From Molossus alvarezi (Eukaryota > Chordata > Mammalia > Chiroptera > Molossidae), in assembly GCA_037176705.1 (NCBI GenBank), contig JBAWUJ010000080.1:307061-371060 (forward strand): a stretch of DNA of 64,000 nucleotides, given 5' to 3'. A program made the position numbers and the translations under genes. Below the pieces are notes generated by a model, which did no database searches, was not told where the DNA came from, and was given only the letters and a program-made list of their open reading frames with translations. Below, piece by piece: positions 13,719-27,432 of the stretch (positions within the stretch are counted from its first letter, which is position 1; each line of letters opens with the position of its first letter).

Positions 13719-15678
13719 ATGTCCAAATATTGAGAAAAATATTCTAGGGCTATACCCGCTTCACACGAAATGGAACCACCACTGATGTACTGTTTTTCAG
13801 ATTACGTGTTCTTAGTACAGTTGTGGAAAGTATTGATGTAAGGAAATGTGGCAACCTGATTTTTGATAGGTCCTTAGACATACTTTTCACTCTACTTTGT
13901 TTGTAGGAGAGTGTATACAACCATACCTATTCCAAATGAACTGTGTTAGAACTCTTCACTTCAGTGGCACAAAAGTCACTTCCATGAAGCCTAGAGCGTG
14001 AGGACCCTCAAAGCATATATTGTTTTGGTTAAGTGTTTAAGAAATGTCCTTTTGTAAAGGTGTAATCACACTTAAACTTCGCAGTGTACGTTTTTTTCTC
14101 TTGTTCCAGACAAAGAGACACAAGACTTGCTGGTGCAGTCTTGGATATCCTGAATTATGGGCAAAACTCTGTGAGAGCCAGGGGCCACATTCACTCAGTG
14201 GCATGTTTTCCCCTGGGAAGTTAAGTACCTTTGCAGGGAAACTGTGAGCAAACATGTTCTAGTCAAACAACTGTGGGAATGAATGAATATTTCCATTTGG
14301 GTTAAGTTAATGCACAGATCTTGAGTAACATGAAGACTTTAACGTTCATTCTCCTCATTTTATAGGGAGATCCAGTCATATCATGGAAAGAACAACTAGG
14401 ACAGAGCCCACTTATGTGTAGATCAAAAGTTATCCCTTTTTGTGTTCTGTGTTGTTCATGGTTTCTAAGATTGGATCGTATTGAAGCCCATTTTTGAAGG
14501 CGATACTTGGAAAAAGTTTGGTTTCTGCTGCAGCAGTTGGTTTTACATGATTCTTACTCAGAACAGTGAACCAACTTCTGGCCAAGACTGAATCAATGGA
14601 AAGACTGATAACTACTGGTGTCACACATGTGCATTCTTGACGCAGTGAAAGTGAACACATCTAAAGTGATGTAGTTGAAACATTGGTTGTCTCCATGCAA
14701 GGAGTAAATCCATGAATTGGAAGACACTGAAAACACCAAGGGTTTTTCACATTGAACATCTCTGGGAAGGAGAACAAGAGGAGTGTTCTAGAGAAAATGC
14801 ACTTGTGCAGTGGACCTGGGTATCCATTTCAATGACTTACACACTAACTATGCCCGGTGTGCAAGGCATACTTTACATTGGAGTGTTAAACAGTGTTGTA
14901 AGTAAATGCAGGTGTCTGCCTTCTTTCCTATGTGACCAGGAAAGTCAACCTGTACTAGTTGATGAGGCAGCCTTTCAACATACTACCTTTTAGCCCTGCA
15001 TATGTGTTGTTTGCCAGGAAGTGTCTATGAGTCATCTTGATATCCAACAGAGGCTGGGCTGCAGAAATCAAACACATTGGTTAGGGCAATGTTCAGGTCA
15101 TGCAATTCTACACCATATTCAGTTCTACACACATTCTTTAAAGTTGTTACCGAATGAATCAGTGTCATTCTTGGATCCATCATACATTTCACTGTTTGTA
15201 CCGATTTCCTCAAAAAACATAAGGAGTAGATACCTGTTTTCTCCTGAGAATTCAAAGTAAACGCTTTCCATCATTGTGAAATGCTGGAATTGTACCTTGT
15301 TCATGAATGGAATCTCCTGAACCTATCTTTCTAATTCCCTGTGACGAATTCAGGCTATTTCTTGATAACTGACAAGTACTCAATCCCTTTATTCCAGCCA
15401 CTAGAACCAAAAGGTGATCAATTTAAAAGAGGGAGTGTCAGTCTTTGAACAATGGACATGGATTCACTTGTTTCAAGACTATTTCCCCGAAGCACCTATG
15501 GGAATACCCTGGCATAGTCAAAAGTGTTCATGACTGGTGTTCTTTCTGTGCAGAACAATATAATAACGTTCAGTTCAAGAGCAGAATGGATACCTTAATA
15601 CGGTTGCAGTGTCCAATTGAGTGTTTAGTGGCTCTCTGTTCAAAGAACTGTGTTCCAATAGACAACCTTCTTCAAATA
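13719..15678. repeat. Satellite unit U8
   Basis: One of the more diverged members of the homogeneous block. Among other changes, the octamer ATGCAAAT is altered to ATGCAATT near 15100. CENP-B box core is still intact at 13754-13770. Confidence 0.95.
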
Positions 15679-17637
15679 ATGTCCAAATATTGAGAAAAAG
15701 CTTCTAGGGCTATACCCGCTTCACACGAAATGGAACCACCACTGATGTACTGTTGTTCAGATTACGTGTTCTTAGTACAGTTGTGGAAAGTATTGATGTA
15801 AGGAAATGTGGCAACCTGACTTTTGATAGGTCCTTAGACATACTTTTCACTCTACTTTGTTTGTAGGAGAGTGTATACAACCATACCTATTCCAAATGAA
15901 CTGTGTTAGAACTCTTCACTTCAGTGGTACAAAAGTCACTTCCATGAAGCCTAGAGCGTGAGGACCCTCAAAGCATATATTGTTTTGGTTAAGTGTTTAA
16001 GAAATGTCCTTTTGTAAAGGTGTAATCACACTTAAACTTCGCAGTGTAAGTTTTTTTCTCTTGTTCCAGACAAAGAGACACAAGACTGGCTGGTGCAGTC
16101 TTGGATATCCTGAATTATGGGCAAAACTCTGTGAGAGCCAGGGGCCACATTCACTCAGTGGCATGTTTTTCCCTGGGAAGTTAAGTACCTGTGCAGGGAA
16201 ACTGTGAACAAACATGTTCTAGTCAAACAACTGTGGGAATGAATGAATATTTCCATTTGGGTTAAGTTAATGCACAGATCTTGAGGAACATGAACACTTT
16301 AATGTTCATTCTCCTCGTTTTATAGGGAGATCCAGTCATATCATGGAAAGAACAACTAGGACAGAGCCCACTTATGAGTAGATCAAAAGTTATCCCTTTT
16401 TGTGTTCTGTGTTGTTCATGGTTTCCAAGATTGGATCGTATTGAAGCCCGTTTTTGAAGGCGATACTTGGAAATAGTTTGGTTTCTGCTGTAGCAGTTGG
16501 TTTTACATGATTCTTACTCAGAACAGTGAACCAACGTATGGCCAAGACTGAATCAATGGAAAGACTGATAACTACTGGTGTCACACATGTGCATTCTTGA
16601 CTCAGTGAAAGTGAACACATCTAAAGTGATGTAGTTGAAACATTGGTTGTCTCCATGCAAGGAGTAAATCCATGAATTGGAAGACACTGACAACACCAAG
16701 GGTGTTTCACATTGAACATCTCTGTGAAGGAGAACAAGAGGAGTGTTCTAGAGAAAATGCACTTGTGCAGTGGACCTGGGTATCCATTTCAGTGACTTAC
16801 ACACTAACTATGCCCGGTGTGCAGGGCATACTTTACATTGGAGTGTTAAACAGTGTTGTAAGTAAATGCAGGTGTCTGCCTTCTTTCCTATGTGACCAGG
16901 AAAGTCAACCTGTACTAGTTGATGAGGCAGCCTTTCAACATACTACCTTTTAGCCCTGCATATGTGTTGTTTGCCTGGAAGTGTCTATGAGTCATCTTGA
17001 TATCCAACAGAGGCTGGGCTGCAGAAATCAAACACATTGGTTAGGGCAATGTTCAGGTCATGCAAATCTACACCCTATTCAGTTCTACACACATTCTTTA
17101 AAGTTGTTACCGAATGAATCAGTGTCATTCTTGGATCCATCATACATTTCACGGTTTGTACCGATTTCCTCAAAAAACATAAGGAGTAGATACCTGTTTT
17201 CTCCTGAGAATTCAAAGTAAACGCTTTCCATCATTGTGAAATGCTGGAATTGTACCTTGTTCATGAATGGAATCTCCTGAACCTATCTTTCTAATTCCCT
17301 GTGACGAATTCAGCCTATTTCTTGATAACTGACAAGTACTCAATCCTTTATTCCAGCCATTAGAACCAAAAGGTGATCAATTTAAAAGAGGGAGTGTCAG
17401 TCTTTGAACAATGGACATGGATTCACTTGTTTCAAGACTATTTCCCCGAAGCACCTATGGGAATACCCTGGCATAGTCAAAAGTGTTCATGACTGGTGTT
17501 CTTTCTGTGCAGAACAATATAATAACGTTCAGTTCAAGAGCAGAATGGATACCTTAATACGGTTGCAGTGTCCAATTGAGTGTTTAGTGGCTCTCTGTTC
17601 AAAGAACTGTGTTCCAATAGACAACCTTCTTCAAATA
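15679..17637. repeat. Satellite unit U9
   Basis: Very close to U5 in its first half (CTTGAGGAACATG near 16281). One base is lost in a C-run near 17346, giving 1,959 bp. CENP-B box core at 15714-15730. Confidence 0.95.
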
Positions 17638-19596
17638 ATGTCCAAATATTGAGAAAAAGATTCTAAGCCTTACCCGCTTCACACGAAATGGAACCACCAC
17701 TGATGTACTGTTGTTCAGATTACGTGTTCTTAGTACAGTTGTGGAAAGTATTGATGTAAGGAAATGTGGCAACCTGACTTTTGATAGGTCCTTAGACATA
17801 CTTTTCACTCTACTTTGTTTGTAGGAGAGTGTATACAACCATACCTATTCCAAATGAACTGTGTTAGAACTCTTCACTTCAGTGGCACAAAAGTCACTGC
17901 CATGAAGCCTAGAGCGTGAGGACCCTCAAAGCATATATTGTTTTGGTTAAGTGTTTAAGAAATGTCCTTTTGTAAAGGTGTAATCACACTTAAACTTCGC
18001 AGTGTAAGTTTTTTTCTCTTCTTCCAGACAAAGAGACACAAGACTGGCTGGTGCAGTCTTGGATATCCTGAATTATGGGCAAAACTCTGTGACAGCCAGG
18101 GGCCACATTCACTCAGTGGCATGTTTTTCCCTGGGAAGTTAAGTACCTTTGCAGGGAAACTGTGAACAAACATGTTCTAGTCAAACAACTGTGGGAATGA
18201 ATGAATATTTCCATTTGGGTTAAGTTAATGCACAGATCTTGAGTAACATGAACACTTTAACGTTCATTCTCCTCGTTTTATAGGGAGATCCAGTCATATC
18301 ATGGAAAGAACAACTAGGACAGAGCCCACTTATGTGTAGATCAAAAGTTATCCCTTTTTGTGTTCTGTGTTGTTCATGGTTTCCAAGATTGGATCGTATT
18401 GAAGCCCGTTTTTGAAGGCGATACTTGGAAAAAGTTTGGTTTCTGCTGTAGCAGTTGGTTTTACATGATTCTTACTCAGAACAGTGAACCAACGTATGGC
18501 CAAGACTGAATCAATGGAAAGACTGATAACTACTGGTGTCACACATGTGCATTCTTGACGCAGTGAAAGTGAACACATCTAAAGTGATGTAGTTGAAACA
18601 TTGGTTGTCTCCATGCAAGGCGTAAATCCATGAATTGGAAGACACTGACAACACCAAGGGTTTTTCACATTGAACATCTCTGTGAAGGAGAACAAGAGGA
18701 GTGTTCTAGAGAAAATGCACTCGTGCAGTGGACCTGGGTATCCATTTCAATGACTTACACACTAATTATGCCCGGTGTGCAGGGCATACTTTACATTGGA
18801 GTGTTAAACAGTGTTGTAAGTAAATGCAGGTGTCTGCCTTCTTTCCTATGTGACCAGGAAAGTCAACCTGTACTAGTTGATGAGGCAGCCTTTCAACATA
18901 CTACCTTTTAGCCCTGCATATGTGTTGTTTGCCTGGAAGTGTCTATGAGTCATCTTGATATCCAACAAAGGCTGGGCTGCAGAAATCAAACACATTGGTT
19001 AGGGCAATGTTCAGGTCATGCAAATCTACACCCTATTCAGTTCTACACACATTCTTTAAAGTTGTTACCGAATGAATCAGTGTCATTCTTGGATCCATCA
19101 TACATTTCACGGTTTGTACCGATTTCCTCAAAAAACATAAGGAGTAGATACCTGTTTTCTCCTGAGAATTCAAAGTAAACGCTTTCCATCATTGTGAAAT
19201 GCTGGAATTGTACCTTGTTCATGAATGGAATCTCCTGAACCTATCTTTCTAATTCCCTGTGACGAATTCAGCCTATTTCTTGATAACTGACAAGTACTCA
19301 ATCCCTTTATTCCAGCCACTAGAACCAAAAGGTGATCAATTTAAAAGAGGGAGTGTCAGTCTTTGAACAATGGACATGGATTCACTTGTTTCAAGACTAT
19401 TTCCCCGAAGCACCTATGGGAATACCCTGGCATAGTCAAAAGTGTTCATGACTGGTGTTCTTTCTGTGCAGAACAATATAATAACGTTCAGTTCAAGAGC
19501 AGAATGGATACCTTAATACGGTTGCAGTGTCCAATTGAGTGTTTAGTGGCTCTCTGTTCAAAGAACTGTGTTCCAATAGACAACCTTCTTCAAATA
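17638..19596. repeat. Satellite unit U10 (chimera of U6-like and U7-like halves)
   Basis: The first ~1 kb matches U6 (GATTCTAAGCC start, GTGACAGCC, GGCGTAAATCC). From about 18720 it carries ACTCGTGCAG and ACTAATTATG, which are otherwise seen together in U7. CENP-B box core at 17672-17688. Confidence 0.95.
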
Positions 19597-21556
19597 ATGT
19601 CCAAATATTGAGAAAAAGATTCTAGGGCTATACCCGCTTCACACGAAATGGAACCACCACTGTTGTACTGTTTTTCAGATTACGTGTTCTTAGTACAGTT
19701 GTGGAAAGTATTGATGTAAGGAAATGTGGCAACCTGACTTTTGATAGGTCCTTAGACATACTTTTCACTCTACTTTGTTTGTAGGAGAGTGTATACAACC
19801 ATACCTATTCCAAATGAACTGTGTTAGAACTCTTCACTTCAGTGGTACAAAAGTCACTTCCATGAAGCCTAGAGCGTGAGGACCCTCAAAGCATATATTG
19901 TTTTGGTTAAGTGTTTAAGAAATGTCCTTTTGTAAAGGTGTAATCACACTTAAACTTCGCAGTGTACGTTTTTTTCTCTTGTTCCAGACAAAGAGACACA
20001 AGACTTGCTGGTGCAGTCTTGGATATCCTGAATTATGGGCAAAACTCTGTGAGAGCCAGGGGCCACATTCACTCAGTGGCATGTTTTTCCCTGGGAAGTT
20101 AAGTACCTTTGCAGGGAAACTGTGAACAAACATGTTCTAGTCAAACCACTGTGGGAATGAATGAATATTTCCATTTGGGTTAAGTTAATGCACAGATCTT
20201 GAGTAACATGAACACTTTAACGTTCATTCTCCTCGTTTTATAGGGAGATCCAGTCATATCATGGAAAGAACAACTAGGACAGAGCCCACTTATGTGTAGA
20301 TCAAAAGTTATCCCTTTTTGTGTTCTGTGTTGTTCATGGTTTCCAAGATTGGATCGTATTGAAGCCCATTTTTGAAGGCGATACTTGGATAAAGTTTGGT
20401 TTCTGCTGTAGCAGTTGGTGTTACATGATTCTTACTCAGAACAGTGAACCAACGTATGGCCAAGACTGAATCCATGGAAAGACTGATAACTACTGGTGTC
20501 ACACATGTGCATTCTTGACGCAGTGAAAGTGAACACATCTAAAGTGATGTAGTTGAAACATTGGTTGTCTCCATGCAAGGAGTAAATCCATGAATTGGAA
20601 GACACTGACAACACCAAGGGTTTTTCTCATTGAACATCTCTGGGAAGGAGAACAAGAGGAGTGTTCTAGAGAAAATGCACTGGTGCAGTGGACCTGGGTA
20701 TCCATTTCAATTACTTACACACTAACTATGCCCGGTGTGCAGGGCATACTTTACATTGGAGTGTTAAACAGTGTTGTTAGTAAATGCAGGTGTGTGCCTT
20801 CTTTCCTATGTGACCAGGAAAGTCAACCTGTACCAGTTGATGAGGCAGCCTTTCAAAATACTACCTTTTAGCCCTGCATATGTGTTGTTTGCCTGGAAGT
20901 GTCTATGAGTCATCTTGATATCCAACAAAGGCTGGGCTGCAGAAATCAAACACATTGGTTAGGGCAATGTTCAGGTCATGCAAATCTACACCCTATTCAG
21001 TTCTACACACATTCTTTAAAGTTGTTACCGAATGAATCAGTGTCATTCTTGGATCCATCATACATTTCACGGTTTGTACCGATTTCCTCAAAAAACATAA
21101 GGAGTAGATACCTGTTTTCTCCTGAGAATTCAAAGTAAACGCTTTCCATCATTGTGAAATGCTGGAATTGTACCTTGTTCATGAATGGAATCTCCTGAAC
21201 CTATCTTTCTAATTCCCTGTGACGAATTCAGCCTATTTCTTGATAACTGACAAGTACTCAATCCCTTTATTCCAGCCACTAGAACCAAAAGGTGATCAAT
21301 TTAAAAGAGGGAGTGTCAGTCTTTGAACAATGGACATGGATTCACTTGTTTCAAGACTATTTCCCCGAAGCACCTATGGGAATACCCTGGCATAGTCAAA
21401 AGTGTTCATGACTGGTGTTCTTTCTGTGCAGAACAATATAATAACGTTCAGTTCAAGAGCAGAATGGATACCTTAATACGGTTGCAGTGTCCAATTGAGT
21501 GTTTAGTGGCTCTCTGTTCAAAGAACTGTGTTCCAATAGACAACCTTCTTCAAATA
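19597..21556. repeat. Satellite unit U11
   Basis: First member of a local subfamily (U11-U14 and the left part of U15) marked by TTTTTCTCATTGAAC, GTGTGTGCCTTC and GTACCAGTTGATG. CENP-B box core at 19632-19648. Confidence 0.95.
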
Positions 21557-23515
21557 ATGTCCAAATATTGAGAAAAAGATTCTAGGGCTATACCCGCTTC
21601 ACACGAAATGGAACCACCACTGATGTACTGTTTTTCAGATTACGTGTTCTTAGTACAGTTGTGGAAAGTATTGATGTAAGGAAATGTGGCAACCTGACTT
21701 TTGATAGGTCCTTAGACATACTTTTCACTCTACTTTGTTTGTAGGAGAGTGTATACAACCATACCTATTCCAAATGAACTGTGTTAGAACTCTTCACTTC
21801 AGTGGCACAAAGTCACTTCCATGAAGCCTAGAGCGTGAGGACCCTCAAAGCATATATTGTTTTGGTTAAGTGTTTAAGAAATGTCCTTTTGTAAAGGTGT
21901 AATCACACTTAAACTTCGCAGTGTACGTTTTTTTCTCTTGTTCCAGACAAAGAGACACAAGACTTGCTGGTGCAGTCTTGGATATCCTGAATTATGGGCA
22001 AAACTCTGTGAGAGCCAGGGGCCACATTCACTCAGTGGCATGTTTTTCCCTGGGAAGTTAAGTACCTTTGCAGGGAAACTGTGAACAAACATGTTCTAGT
22101 CAAACAACTGTGGGAATGAATGAATATTTCCATTTGGGTTAAGTTAATACACAGATCTTGAGTAACATGAACACTTTAACGTTCATTCTCCTCATTTTAT
22201 AGGGAGATCCAGTCATATCATGGAAAGAACAACTAGGACAGAGCCCACTTATGTGTAGATCAAAAGTTATCCCTTTTTGTGTTCTGTGTTGTTCATGGTT
22301 TCCAAGATTGGATCGTATTGAAGCCCATTTTTGAAGGCGATACTTGGAAAAAGTTTGGTTTCTGCTGTAGCAGTTGGTGTTACATGATTCTTACTCAGAA
22401 CAGTGAACCAACGTATGGCCAAGACTGAATCCATGGAAAGACTGATAACTACTGGTGTCACACATGTGCATTCTTGACGCAGTGAAAGTGAACACATCTA
22501 AAGTGATGTAGTTGAAACATTGGTTGTCTCCATGCATGGAGTAAATCCATGAATTGGAAGACACTGACAACACCAAGGGTTTTTCTCATTGAACATCTCT
22601 GGGAAGGAGAACAAGAGGAGTGTTCTAGAGAAAATGCACTGGTGCAGTGGACCTGGGTATCCATTTCAATTACTTACACACTAACTATGCCCGGTGTGCA
22701 GGGCATACTTTACATTGGAGTGTTAAACAGTGTTGTTAGTAAATGCAGGTGTGTGCCTTCTTTCCTATGTGACCAGGAAAGTCAACCTGTACCAGTTGAT
22801 GAGGCAGCCTTTCAAAATACTACCTTTTAGCCCTGCATATGTGTTGTTTGCCTGGAAGTGTCTATGAGTCATCTTGATATCCAACAAAGGCTGGGCTGCA
22901 GAAATCAAACACATTGGTTAGGGCAATGTTCAGGTCATGCAAATCTACACCCTATTCAGTTCTACACACATTCTTTAAAGTTGTTACCGAATGAATCAGT
23001 GTCATTCTTGGATCCATCATACATTTCACGGTTTGTACCGATTTCCTCAAAAAACATAAGGAGTAGATACCTGTTTTCTCCTGAGAATTCAAAGTAAACG
23101 CTTTCCATCATTGTGAAATGCTGGAATTGTACCTTGTTCATGAATGGAATCTCCTGAACCTATCATTCTAATTCCCTGTGACGAATTCAGCCTATTTCTT
23201 GATAACTGACAAGTACTCAATCCCTTTATTCCAGCCACTAGAACCAAAAGGTGATCAATTTAAAAGAGGGAGTGTCAGTCTTTGAACAATGGACATGGAT
23301 TCACTTGTTTCAAGACTATTTCCCCGAAGCACCTATGGGAATACCCTGGCATAGTCAAAAGTGTTCATGACTGGTGTTCTTTCTGTGCAGAACAATATAA
23401 TAACGTTCAGTTCAAGAGCAGAATGGATACCTTAATACGGTTGCAGTGTCCAATTGAGTGTTTAGTGGCTCTCTGTTCAAAGAACTGTGTTCCAATAGAC
23501 AACCTTCTTCAAATA
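21557..23515. repeat. Satellite unit U12
   Basis: U11-U14 subfamily. It adds a one-base deletion (GGCACAAAGTCAC) shared with U13-U15. CENP-B box core at 21592-21608. Confidence 0.95.
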
Positions 23516-25474
23516 ATGTCCAAATATTGAGAAAAAGATTCTAGGGCTATACCCGCTTCACACGAAATGGAACCACCACTGATGTACTGTTGTTCAGATT
23601 ACGTGTTCTTAGTACAGTTGTGGAAAGTATTGATGTAAGGAAATGTGGCAACCTGACTTTTGATAGGTCCTTAGACATACTTTTCACTCTACTTTGTTTG
23701 TAGGAGAGTGTATACAACCATACCTATTCCAAATGAACTGTGTTAGAACTCTTCACTTCAGTGGCACAAAGTCACTTCCATGAAGCCTAGAGCGTGAGGA
23801 CCCTCAAAGCATATATTGTTTTGGTTAAGTGTTTAAGAAATGTCCTTTTGTAAAGGTGTAATCACACTTAAACTTCGCAGTGTACGTTTTTTTCTCTTGT
23901 TCCAGACAAAGAGACACAAGACTTGCTGGTGCAGTCTTGGATATCCTGAATTATGGGCAAAACTCTGTGAGAGCCAGGGGCCACATTCACTCAGTGGCAT
24001 GTTTTTCCCTGGGAAGTTAAGTACCTTTGCAGGGAAACTGTGAACAAACATGTTCTAGTCAAACAACTGTGGGAATGAATGAATATTTCCATTTGGGTTA
24101 AGTTAATGCACAGATCTTGAGTAACATGAACACTTTAACGTTCATTCTCCTCATTTTATAGGGAGATCCAGTCATATCATGGAAAGAACAACTAGGACAG
24201 AGCCCACTTATGTGTAGATCAAAAGTTATCCCTTTTTGTGTTCTGTGTTGTTCATGGTTTCCAAGATTGGATCGTATTGAAGCCCATTTTTGAAGGCGAT
24301 ACTTGGAAAAAGTTTGGTTTCTGCTGTAGCAGTTGGTGTTACATGATTCTTACTCAGAACAGTGAACCAACGTATGGCCAAGACTGAATCCATGGAAAGA
24401 CTGATAACTACTGGTGTCACACATGTGCATTCTTGACGCAGTGAAAGTGAACACATCTAAAGTGATGTAGTTGAAACATTGGTTGTCTCCATGCAAGGAG
24501 TAAATCCATGAATTGGAAGACACTGACAACACCAAGGGTTTTTCTCATTGAACATCTCTGGGAAGGAGAACAAGAGGAGTGTTCTAGAGAAAATGCACTG
24601 GTGCAGTGGACCTGGGTATCCATTTCAATTACTTACACACTAACTATGCCCGGTGTGCAGGGCATACTTTACATTGGAGTGTTAAACAGTGTTGTTAGTA
24701 AATGCAGGTGTGTGCCTTCTTTCCTATGTGACCAGGAAAGTCAACCTGTACCAGTTGATGAGGCAGCCTTTCAAAATACTACCTTTTAGCCCTGCATATG
24801 TGTTGTTTGCCTGGAAGTGTCTATGAGTCATCTTGATATCCAACAAAGGCTGGGCTGCAGAAATCAAACACATTGGTTAGGGCAATGTTCAGGTCATGCA
24901 AATCTACACCCTATTCAGTTCTACACACATTCTTTAAAGTTGTTACCGAATGAATCAGTGTCATTCTTGGATCCATCATACATTTCACGGTTTGTACCGA
25001 TTTCCTCAAAAAACATAAGGAGTTGATACCTGTTTTCTCCTGAGAATTCAAAGTAAACGCTTTCCATCATTGTGAAATGCTGGAATTGTACCTTGTTCAT
25101 GAATGGAATCTCCTGAACCTATCTTTCTAATTCCCTGTGACGAATTCAGCCTATTTCTTGATAACTGACAAGTACTCAATCCCTTTATTCCAGCCACTAG
25201 AACCAAAAGGTGATCAATTTAAAAGAGGGAGTGTCAGTCTTTGAACAATGGACATGGATTCACTTGTTTCAAGACTATTTCCCCGAAGCACCTATGGGAA
25301 TACCCTGGCATAGTCAAAAGTGTTCATGACTGGTGTTCTTTCTGTGCAGAACAATATAATAACGTTCAGTTCAAGAGCAGAATGGATACCTTAATACGGT
25401 TGCAGTGTCCAATTGAGTGTTTAGTGGCTCTCTGTTCAAAGAACTGTGTTCCAATAGACAACCTTCTTCAAATA
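23516..25474. repeat. Satellite unit U13
   Basis: U11-U14 subfamily with the same one-base deletion. Private TAGATACC-to-TTGATACC change near 25024. CENP-B box core at 23551-23567. Confidence 0.95.
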
Positions 25475-27432
25475 ATGTCCAAATATTGAGAAAAAGATTC
25501 TAGGGCTATACCCGCTTCACACGAAATGGAACCACCACTGATGTACTGTTTTTCAGATTACGTGTTCTTAGTACAGTTGTGGAAAGTATTGATGTAAGGA
25601 AATGTGGCAACCTGACTTTTGATAGGTCCTTAGACATACTTTTCACTCTACTTTGTTTGTAGGAGAGTGTATACAACCATACCTATTCCAAATGAACTGT
25701 GTTAGAACTCTTCACTTCAGTGGCACAAAGTCACTTCCATGAAGCCTAGAGCGTGAGGACCCTCAAAGCATATATTGTGTTGGTTAAGTGTTTAAGAAAT
25801 GTCCTTTTGTAAAGGTGTAATCACACTTAAACTTCGCAGTGTACGTTTTTTTCTCTTGTTCCAGACAAAGAGACACAAGACTTGCTGGTGCAGTCTTGGA
25901 TATCCTGAATTATGGGCAAAACTCTGTGACAGCCAGGGGCCACATTCACTCAGTGGCATGTTTTTCCCTGGGAAGTTAAGTACCTTTGCAGGGAAACTGT
26001 GAACAAACATGTTCTAGTCAAACAACTGTGGGAATGAATGAATATTTCCATTTGGGTTAAGTTAATGCACAGATCTTGAGTAACATGAACACTTTAACGT
26101 TCATTCTCCTCATTTTATAGGGAGATCCAGTCATATCATGGAAAGAACAACTAGGACAGAGCCCACTTATGTGTAGATCAAAAGTTATCCCTTTTTGTGT
26201 TCTGTGTTGTTCATGGTTTCCAAGATTGGATCGTATTGAAGCCCATTTTTGAAGGCGATACTTGGAAAAAGTTTGGTTTCTGCTGTAGCAGTTGGTTTTA
26301 CATGATTCTTACTCAGAACAGTGAACCAACGTATGGCCAAGACTGAATCCATGGAAAGACTGATAACTACTGGTGTCACACATGTGCATTCTTGACGCAG
26401 TGAAAGTGAACACATCTAAAGTGATGTAGTTGAAACATTGGTTGTCTCCATGCAAGGAGTAAATCCATGAATTGGAAGACACTGACAACACCAAGGGTTT
26501 TTCTCATTGAACATCTCTGGGAAGGAGAACAAGAGGCGTGTTCTAGAGAAAATGCACTGGTGCAGTGGACCTGGGTATCCATTTCAATTACTTACACACT
26601 AACTATGCCCGGTGTGCAGGGCATACTTTACATTGGAGTGTTAAACAGTGTTGTTAGTAAATGCAGGTGTGTGCCTTCTTTCCTATGTGACCAGGAAAGT
26701 CAACCTGTACCAGTTGATGAGGCAGCCTTTCAAAATACTACCTTTTAGCCCTGCATATGTGTTGTTTGCCTGGAAGTGTCTATGAGTCATCTTGATATCC
26801 AACAAAGGCTGGGCTGCAGAAATCAAACACATTGGTTAGGGCAATGTTCAGGTCATGCAAATCTACACCCTATTCAGTTCTACACACATTCTTTAAAGTT
26901 GTTACCGAATGAATCAGTGTCATTCTTGGATCCATCATACATTTCACGGTTTGTACCGATTTCCTCAAAAAACATAAGGAGTAGATACCTGTTTTCTCCT
27001 GAGAATTAAAGTAAACGCTTTCCATCATTGTGAAATGCTGGAATTGTACCTTGTTCATGAATGGAATCTCCTGAACCTATCTTTCTAATTCCCTGTGACG
27101 AATTCAGCCTATTTCTTGATAACTGACAAGTACTCAATCCCTTTATTCCAGCCACTAGAACCAAAAGGTGATCAATTTAAAAGAGGGAGTGTCAGTCTTT
27201 GAACAATGGACATGGATTCACTTGTTTCAAGACTATTTCCCCGAAGCACCTATGGGAATACCCTGGCATAGTCAAAAGTGTTCATGACTGGTGTTCTTTC
27301 TGTGCAGAACAATATAATAACGTTCAGTTCAAGAGCAGAATGGATACCTTAATACGGTTGCAGTGTCCAATTGAGTGTTTAGTGGCTCTCTGTAAGAAGA
27401 ACTGTGTTCCAATAGACAACCTTCTTCAAATA
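25475..27432. repeat. Satellite unit U14
   Basis: U11-U14 subfamily. It carries CTGTAAGAAGAACTG near 27390, the variant of distant U7. CENP-B box core at 25510-25526. Confidence 0.95.
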
